This document shows, in pieces, positions 7,201 to 12,377 of a stretch of DNA of 12,377 nucleotides. Positions within the stretch are counted from its first letter, which is position 1, and each line of letters opens with the position of its first letter. This DNA comes from Eubacterium sp. CAG:180. GTDB taxonomy: Bacteria > Bacillota > Clostridia > Oscillospirales > Acutalibacteraceae. Both the position numbers and the translations under genes were made by a program. The notes beneath the pieces are model-generated. The model saw only the letters and a list, made by a program, of their open reading frames with translations. It made no database searches and was not told the origin of the DNA. The stretch is from assembly GCA_000432435.1 (NCBI GenBank), contig HF993133.1, positions 39,096 through 51,472 on the forward strand. The letters run 5' to 3'.

Positions 7201-7399
7201 CGAGAGTCCCCGCGACTCTTATATCCATAAGGTTTTCACTGTCGTATTGCTTATCCGCCGAGGCCTGCATGGCCGGCTTTGCGGCGCGCAGTCCCGAAAA
7301 GAACGCTACGCCCAAAACAACGATAAGAGTTATAGACAGGAACCTGCTGAAATTCAGCTTTATTTCCCGCTGAAAATCTTTTCTCATTCCTTTTGTCAT
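4247..7399 (-). CDS. Large FtsX/MacB-type ABC transporter permease with extracellular coiled coil
   Basis: This 1050-residue protein is the membrane subunit paired with the ATPase encoded just upstream. Helix 1 is near residues 18-38. An extracellular region of about 480 residues follows: first a MacB-like globular part (about 40-260), then a long coiled-coil stretch rich in Ala, Gln, Lys and Glu (about 265-485). An FtsX core with helices near 520-540, 563-585 and 612-635 contains EEQRTQIGTLKALGYTKGAI. A second module repeats the plan: a helix near 688-708, an extracellular domain and a C-terminal FtsX core with ERRRELATLKVLGF. Two four-helix units in one chain could replace the usual homodimer. 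The ATG at 7399 follows AGAGAGG at about ten bases; an in-frame ATG at 7387 has no usable spacing. Substrate is unknown: lipoprotein, lipid or peptide handling, or signal transmission, are all possible. Confidence 0.9.
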   Translation of the reverse strand: MTKGMRKDFQREIKLNFSRFLSITLIVVLGVAFFSGLRAAKPAMQASADKQYDSENLMDIRVAGTLGMTDKDVDALKKVDGVQDAEGTYEQDFLCDTGNSEAVTKVMSLNDGISLVRVSEGRFPQGYNECIADRSFLDATGYKIGDTVKLTTGTDEKVSKYLATDEFTIVGVGTTSMYMDSDRGSAAIGTGRINGFLIVPKQAFTMSCYTSVHITVKDAMALGCYSSDYTELISKVKDRINGIADRRCDIRYSEYKNETATYINDAKLKFEEEKDTAMGQLGDAYQQLLDAQAAIETGKADLASKKLEIQNAQDLINSNANTLVVSQSQIDSAKASLVDAEKKYKELESQVSDSAAEIERMQKELDDGKGSMSSDEYLQKSYNLIAAKATLQFYKTQLANTRNTIDNAKQQVAAAQTAVNNGGTALQDAQKKVNEAPAALEEAEKQIQDAQIELDRKNEEYEQAKQDLADELEAAQQKLEDSEDKILNVEKPTWYVLDRETIPSYTAYKSDTDGMGSIGSVFPVIFFLVAALVSLTTMTRMVEEQRTQIGTLKALGYTKGAIAAKYVLYALLATAIGSVLGVLLGESTIPLLTVNTYKLVYIGLHNTVVKPDVFDALLASLLAIICTTGATLAACYRVLSSSPALLMRPEAPKAGKRILLEKVGFIWKHLNFAQKAACRNLFRYKKRLFMTIAGVAGCMALLLVGFGLNDSIKSMTGNQFEKVWHFAGTAGINSEATRAEKRQSLAEVNTMNGVTEYLQTYRSMLYTDANGEEKTAYVIVPQDTSRMADYVNLSSRDGKNTYVMDDSGVIITEKLAKTLGVSVGDTVTFKTSETGTATEPVKVAGIVENYMYHYIYMTPNVYKQLFNETASLNTIFIKTDGTVDDETLSKQLMDLSAINSVTMNSTTEKQISSVMNSLLFIVVILIVAAGLLAFVVLYNLNNINITERRRELATLKVLGFYNKELAFYVYRENIVLTIFGVIFGIVLGIILHAYVMSTIETDYIMFGKEMTALSYLASILLTVLFTAIVNFVMYFRLKKIDMVESLKSAE

Positions 7400-7440
7400 T
7401 TAACGTGTACCTCTCTCTGTCAAATATAATATTCGGTATT

Positions 7441-8142
7441 TTACCACTCGATATACTCGACGGGAGTCGGGTGCTCGTTGAGAAGAAGCTTGTCAACTCT
7501 GCCGTTTTTGACCTTAATTACCTTGTCTGCCATGGGAGCTAGTGCTGAGTTGTGGGTGATTACAATAACCGTAACTCCTTTTTCACGGCAAGTGTCCTGC
7601 AAGAGCTTCAGTATTGATTTACCGGTTATATAGTCGAGCGCACCCGTAGGCTCGTCACATAAAAGCAGCTTGGGATTTTTTGCAAGTGCTCGCGCTATTG
7701 AGACTCTCTGCTGCTCGCCGCCGGAGAGCTGAGCCGGAAAATTATCAAGCCTGTTGCCGAGTCCGACATCCTTCAAAACATCCTTCGCACTGAGCGGGTT
7801 TTTTGATATTTGAAGCGCAAGCTCTACGTTTTCAATCGCTGTGAGGTTACCGACAAGGTTATAGAACTGAAATACAAAGCCGACGTCGTCGCGGCGGTAT
7901 TTGGTAAGCTCGTTTTCGTTGAATTTGGTTATATCTACATTGTCAACGTAAATCGTGCCGGACGTAGCGGTGTCCATTCCGCCGAGAATGTTAAGTATCG
8001 TCGTTTTTCCGGCTCCGCTCGGACCTACTATTACAACAAATTCGCCCTTGTCTATGCCGAAGCCTATTTCATCGACGGCTTTTATCTCAACCTCGCCCAT
8101 TTTGTAGGTCTTGGTTACGTCTCTGACCTCAATAAATGCCAT
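7441..8142 (-). CDS. ABC transporter ATP-binding protein, MacB/LolD type
   Basis: This 233-residue ATPase should power the FtsX-type permease encoded 41 bases downstream. All nucleotide-binding elements are intact: Walker A GPSGAGKTT (40-48), Q-loop Q92 in FVFQFYNLV, signature LSGGEQQRV (139-147), Walker B LLLCDEP with D163-E164, and the switch histidine H197 in VITHNS. Length and sequence fit the MacB/LolD/FtsE branch rather than nutrient importers. The ATG at 8142 has AGAGGA at eight bases spacing. The gene begins 34 bases after ricT and appears to belong to the same transcription unit. Family and partner are secure; the transported substrate is not known. Confidence 0.95.
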   Translation of the reverse strand: MAFIEVRDVTKTYKMGEVEIKAVDEIGFGIDKGEFVVIVGPSGAGKTTILNILGGMDTATSGTIYVDNVDITKFNENELTKYRRDDVGFVFQFYNLVGNLTAIENVELALQISKNPLSAKDVLKDVGLGNRLDNFPAQLSGGEQQRVSIARALAKNPKLLLCDEPTGALDYITGKSILKLLQDTCREKGVTVIVITHNSALAPMADKVIKVKNGRVDKLLLNEHPTPVEYIEW

Positions 8143-8176
8143 ATTTCAAATCCTCTTTTCCTTGTCTGTAACTTAA

Positions 8177-9040
8177 TTATTCTATGCCCTTGAGAGCTTC
8201 TATTTCGGCCTTGTCCACCTGAATTTTCGCGTCCTTTAAAAGCTTCACCTCGTGGCGGTCAACCACAAGCGGAGCGGCGTCGGGACGGCGGTCGAGCCTT
8301 ATCTTCAGGATTCCCGTTATAAGGTTGTTCTCTATAACGGTTCCTCTGCCCTCTCGCGTTTCCACAAATGCTCCGACCTTGGGGGTATGCCTTAAAAGAT
8401 GCTCGTAGGCGTCCTGCTCGTATTTAAGACAGCACATCAGTCTGCCGCAGGTGCCGCTTATTTTTACTGGATTCAGCGACAAGCCCTGCTCCTTTGCCAT
8501 TTTTATAGAAACAGGCTGAAAGTCGCCGAGAAAGGTCTTGCAGCAAAACGGTCTGCCGCAGATGCCGAAGCCGCCGAGCATTTTGGCTTCGTCTCTCACG
8601 CCTATCTGCCTTAGTTCTATTCTCGTCCTGAACACGGACGCAAGGTCCTTTACAAGCTCTCTGAAATCCACCCTGCCGTCGGCGGTGAAATAGAACAGTA
8701 TCTTGCCGCCGTCAAAGGTGTATTCAACGTTTACAAGCTTCATATCAAGCTTGTGCTTGAGTATTTTTTCTTCGCAGACGGAAAATGCCTTCTTCTCTTT
8801 TTCGGCGTTTTCCCTGACTCTTTCGAGGTCGGCCTTTGTAGCGGCTCTTATAACCGATTTGAGCGGCTTTACTATTTCGCTGTCATCGACAACGGAGTTA
8901 CCCATTGTGACCTCGCCGCACTCCACGCCGCGCGCGGTTTCAACTATTGCCCTGTCGCCCTTCTCAAACGTCTTGCCGTCAGGGTCGAAGTAGTATACCT
9001 TACCCACCTCTTTAAATCGTATTCCGACAACTTCTGCCAT
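8177..9040 (-). CDS. ricT: RicT/YaaT, PSP1-domain Fe-S protein of the Y-complex
   Basis: This 287-residue cytoplasmic protein matches RicT (YaaT), which in Bacillus subtilis works with RicA and RicF to help RNase Y process mRNAs and affects sporulation and biofilm control. The PSP1 domain spans roughly residues 60-145. The cysteine clusters GFGICGRPFCC (C161, C166, C167) and GTCGRLMCC (C198, C203, C204) are the signature positions that hold iron-sulfur clusters in the Ric complex; all six are present. A beta-rich C-terminal part (about 219-270) follows. AAGGAAG at eight bases spacing supports the ATG at 9040. It lies 31 bases downstream of holB, as in the Bacillus yaaQ-yaaR-holB-yaaT cluster. 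RicA and RicF are not in the window. The original name 'stage 0 sporulation protein' does not prove that this organism sporulates. Confidence 0.95.
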   Translation of the reverse strand: MAEVVGIRFKEVGKVYYFDPDGKTFEKGDRAIVETARGVECGEVTMGNSVVDDSEIVKPLKSVIRAATKADLERVRENAEKEKKAFSVCEEKILKHKLDMKLVNVEYTFDGGKILFYFTADGRVDFRELVKDLASVFRTRIELRQIGVRDEAKMLGGFGICGRPFCCKTFLGDFQPVSIKMAKEQGLSLNPVKISGTCGRLMCCLKYEQDAYEHLLRHTPKVGAFVETREGRGTVIENNLITGILKIRLDRRPDAAPLVVDRHEVKLLKDAKIQVDKAEIEALKGIE

Positions 9041-9071
9041 TTGTATGTCTTCCTTTCGGAGCTATTTTATA

Positions 9072-9947
9072 TTATTTACCCACAGCCTCTCGCAGCTTAT
9101 AGCAAAGCGAGGTAAGCAGCAGATTTTGATTCTGATTCATTGCCGCGCCGTCAAAAAGCTCATCGAGCACGCCGCAGCATCGGTATAATTTATCGGCCGT
9201 GAGCACTAAGGACAGCTCTCCTGCCGTTTCGGAAAATTCCGGAGTCGCCGCCGCATGCAGCTTGATTTTAACGGCGTCGAGGAAAATGCTTTTGAGACAG
9301 AGAACCGTATTTTTAAATCCCGTCCTGTCCTTTTCAAGAGGGCTCACCGCAGCCAAAAGAGACGTTTCCGCGGGGCTTAACAGCGCCTTAGCTATTTTTT
9401 GCGCCAAATCGGCGGTGTCCTCGTCAAAAAGAGCCGAGTCATTTTCAGACCCGAGCGAAAATACCGTCGCACGCGACAGCACCGTGTCAAGCATAGCCGA
9501 GCGGCTCGGACACGTCATAATAAAATACACGTATGAGGGCGGCTCCTCAAATATTTTGAGAAGTGCGTTCTCACCGCTGTCGTTCATATTTTGAACTTCT
9601 TTTAAAATGTACACCTTTTTGTCACCGTCATTCGGCAGGACAAAGCAATCGGAGCGCACGGCGCGGCAGGCGTCAACCTTAAAAGCCGCGTCGGAGCTTA
9701 TGTCTCCGTATTCACGCATATCCGGGTGCGACAAAGCCTCACATTTCACGCAGGACGGACAAACACCGCACGGATGTGCGCCGCTGCTCACGCAAAGCAG
9801 GCTCTGCGCTATAAAACGCGCCGCCGAAAGCCGCAACTCGGCAGAGCCGCCCTCAATAAGCATTGTATTAGGGAACGATAAGGTGTTTATATACGGCAAA
9901 ACCTCTTTTTTAAAGCTCTCGCCGAATGAAGAAATGTCTGCCGTCAT
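9072..9947 (-). CDS. holB: DNA polymerase III delta' subunit (clamp-loader)
   Basis: This 291-residue protein is the delta' subunit of the clamp loader, which opens and loads the beta clamp on primed DNA. The N-terminal AAA+ fold has a degenerate P-loop without the lysine (IEGGSAELRLSAARF, 31-45), as expected because delta' does not bind ATP productively. A zinc module is formed by C52 and C60, C63, C66 (CGVCPSCVKC also holds C69). The conserved ENALLKIFEEPP (126-137) and the LSR sensor (157-159) follow; the usual Cys after SR is Ala here. The ATG at 9947 overlaps the darA stop (ATGA), and no strong ribosome site is visible, so translation is probably coupled to darA. In Bacillus yaaR lies between these genes; here it is missing. 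Confidence 0.92.
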   Translation of the reverse strand: MTADISSFGESFKKEVLPYINTLSFPNTMLIEGGSAELRLSAARFIAQSLLCVSSGAHPCGVCPSCVKCEALSHPDMREYGDISSDAAFKVDACRAVRSDCFVLPNDGDKKVYILKEVQNMNDSGENALLKIFEEPPSYVYFIMTCPSRSAMLDTVLSRATVFSLGSENDSALFDEDTADLAQKIAKALLSPAETSLLAAVSPLEKDRTGFKNTVLCLKSIFLDAVKIKLHAAATPEFSETAGELSLVLTADKLYRCCGVLDELFDGAAMNQNQNLLLTSLCYKLREAVGK

Positions 9948-10267
9948 ATCTTATAGAACTGCTCGACATCAACCACAAAGACCGTGGCTCCGCCAACCGA
10001 AACCTCAACGGGAACGGTTAGCATGGAATCGCCTATATATGTTGAATTAACAGGAGTAATCTGCTTGCGCTGACTTGAAAACTCCTCTATTACGGCAAGC
10101 GCGTCACCGACCTTTTCGTCCTCCACACCCGTGAGCATGGTGACGTTACCCGCACGGAGAAATCCGCCGGAGGTGGCAAGCTTTGTTACCATAAAGCCCG
10201 CCTTGTTAAGCTCGGAGATGACCAAGGATGCATCCTCGTTGTTGACAATAGCTATTAAAAGTTTCAT
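9944..10267 (-). CDS. darA: Cyclic di-AMP receptor DarA/PstA (YaaQ), PII-like
   Basis: This 107-residue protein is a PII-like trimeric receptor for the second messenger c-di-AMP. The family signature is visible as VTKLATSGGFLRAGNVTML (27-45), which includes T28, F36 and N41 in the region that lines the c-di-AMP pocket in characterised homologues. Length (about 109 in Bacillus) and the N terminus MKLLIAIVN match. The start at 10267 has a near-perfect AAGGAGG five bases upstream. The stop overlaps the holB start by four bases. Its downstream signalling partner is unknown even in well-studied species, and the neighbours here do not reveal it. In Bacillus tmk precedes this gene; here an AEC transporter does. 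Identity is secure. Confidence 0.94.
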   Translation of the reverse strand: MKLLIAIVNNEDASLVISELNKAGFMVTKLATSGGFLRAGNVTMLTGVEDEKVGDALAVIEEFSSQRKQITPVNSTYIGDSMLTVPVEVSVGGATVFVVDVEQFYKI

Positions 10268-10302
10268 AATGTCCTCCTTTCAATTTAAAACGACATATGA
10301 AT

Positions 10303-11238
10303 TTATATTTGCGAAAGTGCTATAAACAGCGGCATTGTTATTATCGACAGAAGGCTTGCCACGGCGACGACCTGTGAGGCCGCGGCACTGTCCTTGCCGT
10401 ACTTTGCCGCAAACATAACGGTATTGTTTGCACTCGGTGCCGACGCGGAAATTATAAGCGCCGTCAAAAGTGTTCCCTTTACGCCCATTAGCTTTAGCAC
10501 CGCCAAAATCACAGCCGGCAAAGCTATGAGCTTTAAAAACGATACGAGATAAGTGTCCTTTTTTAAAAACATCGTTTTCAGATTTGTTTTTGAAAGATAT
10601 GTGCCGAACATTATCATGGCAAGCGGCGTATTAAGACCGGCAACGTAATTCACGGGAACCGAAATAAGAGACGGAAGCCTGATATTAAAGAAAAACAGCG
10701 GCAGTCCCAAAAGCACCGACACTACTCCGGGATTGAGTATCAGCCATTTCGGATTGAAGCCGGTTTTTTTCGCGCTTTCGCCCGACATAAGATAGATGCC
10801 GTGCGTAAATGCGAATATATTAAACGGAATCAACACACCCGAGCAAAAGAACACGCCCTCGGCTCCGAGCTCTGCCTCGGCGAGCGGCAATGCCATATAG
10901 CCGACATTTCCGTATATCGCCGCATACTTATATATGCACGACAGATTTTTGTCGGTCCTGCGCCAAAACGGAATACAAATCACTATTGCAACGACGTGCA
11001 AAATCGTTCCTCCCAGAAACGACATCAGCATACCGCGAACATTTTCACCGGACATTTCGACGGACGAAAATGACTGAATTATTATGGCAGGCGTAACTAT
11101 ATAAAAAAGCAGGTCGTTTGTGAGCCTTGCCGCTTTTTCCGTATAGATTTTAGTCCTGTCGCATATAAAGCCGAGAAGAACCAGTACATAGAGAATAAAC
11201 ACCTGCTTCGCGGCTGTTGCCACATCGGAAAGAAACAT
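10303..11238 (-). CDS. AEC-family (auxin efflux carrier-like) transporter
   Basis: This 311-residue integral membrane protein has about ten hydrophobic segments across its whole length. It carries family-typical elements, including TPAIIIQSF after the second helix (49-57), GNVGYMALPLA (110-120) and a second-half SASAPSANNTVMFA. These correspond to the two discontinuous-helix halves of the AEC/Mem_trans family. Characterised bacterial members move dicarboxylates such as malate or other organic anions; the substrate cannot be read here. The ATG at 11238 is preceded by a modest GGCGGTG (11248-11254) at nine bases. The gene is 22 bases after the upstream membrane-protein gene and 35 bases before darA, without a visible promoter or terminator, so co-transcription is likely. 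Confidence 0.9.
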   Translation of the reverse strand: MFLSDVATAAKQVFILYVLVLLGFICDRTKIYTEKAARLTNDLLFYIVTPAIIIQSFSSVEMSGENVRGMLMSFLGGTILHVVAIVICIPFWRRTDKNLSCIYKYAAIYGNVGYMALPLAEAELGAEGVFFCSGVLIPFNIFAFTHGIYLMSGESAKKTGFNPKWLILNPGVVSVLLGLPLFFFNIRLPSLISVPVNYVAGLNTPLAMIMFGTYLSKTNLKTMFLKKDTYLVSFLKLIALPAVILAVLKLMGVKGTLLTALIISASAPSANNTVMFAAKYGKDSAAASQVVAVASLLSIITMPLFIALSQI

Positions 11239-11260
11239 AATTATTTACACCGCCGATATG

Positions 11261-12205
11261 TCAGTTGATTTTGTCAGCCTTGGCTGCCGTTTCGTCCTCA
11301 CTCGGCACATTGTCCTCGGACTCCGGTCTGCCGTGCTTCATCTGATGGCGTATATATACAATCGCAAAAAACGCAAATGCCGGATCGGTTAAGGAAAATC
11401 CGAGCTCGGACGGCAGGCGGTCTCTTTTTCCGCACAGCGTAATTACAAGACGGGAAACGCCTATCACCGCCGCCAGCATCGCAGCCGGCATACCGTATGA
11501 GACAAGCTTTTTAAACTCGCCCTTGTCGGCAACGTCGGAGGAAATCTTCGCAAATGACATAAAGAACAGCATCACAAGCGCAAGCTCAAGCATTTCGAGC
11601 ATAAGCTCCGAAACGTTTATAAAGCTGATCTTGGTCATAAACCTTGTTATCATTTTGCACATAGCCCAGAAAAGCGGAGCCAGAGCGAGCACCTTATAAG
11701 ATGTAAAATCGGCCTTGTCATTAAAATACGAAAGTGCAAAAACTATAAAATAAACACAGGCGATTATTCCGAATATGCTCTCAAAAAGCGACGCAAACAT
11801 CCCGTTTGAGAAAAAATATCTCATAAACGACACGTCGAGGTTACTTGAAAAATCGCTGCAGGACGCGGAGAACGACAGCATCGAATCCGCAGAATCATAT
11901 GCCGTACCGACAGCCATAACAACGGCCGCCGCTCCGAGAAGCTTGTTTTTACACATAGCGGGTCTTGAAGCTCTCGTATCATCGGAAAGCCTCGAAAACA
12001 CGATAAGCAGTGCCGTAAACACAACAACTGCGACATACATAAAGTAAACGCTGAAATCGATTTTTTTGTAAAATCCCGTACTGCCCGTATCTATTATCGC
12101 AAACAGCTGATATATACGCACCGGCAACAGCACGGCCGCTCCTGCGGCAAGCGTTATGAGAATCTGTTTAAAATTAAAGCTTTTTTCGAAGCCCGTTTTT
12201 TTCAT
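11261..12205 (-). CDS. Uncharacterised multi-pass membrane protein
   Basis: I do not recognise the family of this 314-residue protein. It has seven or eight hydrophobic segments, near residues 14-36, 52-71, 87-105, 138-161, 169-187, 202-219, 236-256 and 273-285. Basic residues lie at the N terminus (MKKTGFEKSF) and a short hydrophilic tail rich in Glu, Asp and Lys runs from about 290 to 314. No enzymatic or nucleotide-binding motif is visible. The start at 12205 has GGAAGGA at a good distance. It sits 20 bases after the partial upstream gene and 22 bases before the AEC transporter gene, so it appears to belong to the same operon. Coding use resembles the neighbours, and nothing suggests recent transfer. 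Confidence 0.8.
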   Translation of the reverse strand: MKKTGFEKSFNFKQILITLAAGAAVLLPVRIYQLFAIIDTGSTGFYKKIDFSVYFMYVAVVVFTALLIVFSRLSDDTRASRPAMCKNKLLGAAAVVMAVGTAYDSADSMLSFSASCSDFSSNLDVSFMRYFFSNGMFASLFESIFGIIACVYFIVFALSYFNDKADFTSYKVLALAPLFWAMCKMITRFMTKISFINVSELMLEMLELALVMLFFMSFAKISSDVADKGEFKKLVSYGMPAAMLAAVIGVSRLVITLCGKRDRLPSELGFSLTDPAFAFFAIVYIRHQMKHGRPESEDNVPSEDETAAKADKIN

Positions 12206-12225
12206 TTATAAGAGTCCTTCCGTTT

Positions 12226-12377
12226 TTATCTTTCCTCGGACGGAACGTAATCCGGCACTATGTGGTCAATATTGCGTTCGGCAATCGGAACAAACGCTCT
12301 CGGAAGAGCGACGCTCTTGTATGCGGGTCGCATTATGCGGCTGCCGGAGCACAGCTCCTCAAGACGGTGAGCGCACC
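12226..12377 (-). CDS. Unidentified gene, C-terminal 49 residues
   Basis: Only the 3' end is inside the window. The open frame enters at the right edge and stops at TAA (12228-12226). The other two minus-strand frames contain stops within the first 45 bases. The tail begins AHRLEELCSGSRI, continues with SVALPRAFVPIAERN and ends DHIVPDYVPSEER. It is hydrophilic, with no membrane segment, and I cannot assign it. The next gene's ribosome binding site lies in the 20-base gap after its stop, which supports co-transcription. Confidence 0.65.
   Translation of the reverse strand, partial: CAHRLEELCSGSRIMRPAYKSVALPRAFVPIAERNIDHIVPDYVPSEER

Noticed and set aside
12287..12318. Repeated GCTCT/AGAGC words that could form small hairpins
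   Set aside because: They lie inside the 3' end of a coding frame, lack a U tract and pair imperfectly; no terminator call is justified.
1..12377. Mobile element, CRISPR array, tRNA or defence system
   Set aside because: No transposase, integrase, terminal inverted repeats, spaced direct repeats or tRNA-like folds were seen; gene content is housekeeping and transport.

Overview
The window looks like a chromosomal segment of an anaerobic, low-to-medium GC Firmicute of the class Clostridia, probably a gut Ruminococcaceae/Oscillospiraceae-type organism. This is inferred from a glycyl-radical pyruvate formate-lyase, the Firmicute gene cluster darA-holB-ricT, strong AGGAGG-type ribosome binding sites and a thioredoxin-reductase-like flavoprotein of clostridial type. 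I see no mobile element, tRNA, rRNA or CRISPR array.

Left part (1-1775). The 5' end of a sugar/cation symporter gene (GPH family) reads leftward out of the window. It is divergent from a rightward thioredoxin-reductase-like gene, and each has a recognisable sigma-A-type promoter in the 241-base gap. The flavoprotein keeps the FAD motifs and the redox CxxC but lacks the usual NADPH-binding signatures, so it may be ferredoxin-dependent. It ends at a hairpin terminator that can serve both strands and is shared with the convergent pflB.

Middle (1777-4230). pflB reads leftward and is preceded by a complete regulatory cassette: a consensus promoter (TTGACA, 17 bases, TATAAT), an inverted repeat over the -10 region, a ZTP/ZMP riboswitch aptamer (the 'pfl motif') and an intrinsic terminator whose stem takes bases from the aptamer. 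The expected logic is that ZTP/ZMP, which builds up when 10-formyl-tetrahydrofolate is short, stabilises the aptamer, prevents termination and raises formate production by PFL. Formate then feeds the one-carbon pool. The longest open frame of pflB runs upstream into this RNA; the real start is at 4011.

Right part (4247-12377). Eight leftward genes are packed with gaps of 41 bases or less and one 4-base overlap, so they look like one transcription unit. In transcription order they are: the 3' end of an unidentified gene, an unidentified multi-pass membrane protein, an AEC-family transporter, darA (c-di-AMP receptor), holB (DNA polymerase III delta'), ricT (Fe-S protein of the Y-complex), an ABC ATPase and a very large FtsX/MacB-type permease with an extracellular coiled coil. 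darA-holB-ricT is the Bacillus yaaQ-holB-yaaT cluster without yaaR. The other genes are lineage-specific neighbours. No terminator is visible between the permease and the pflB promoter.
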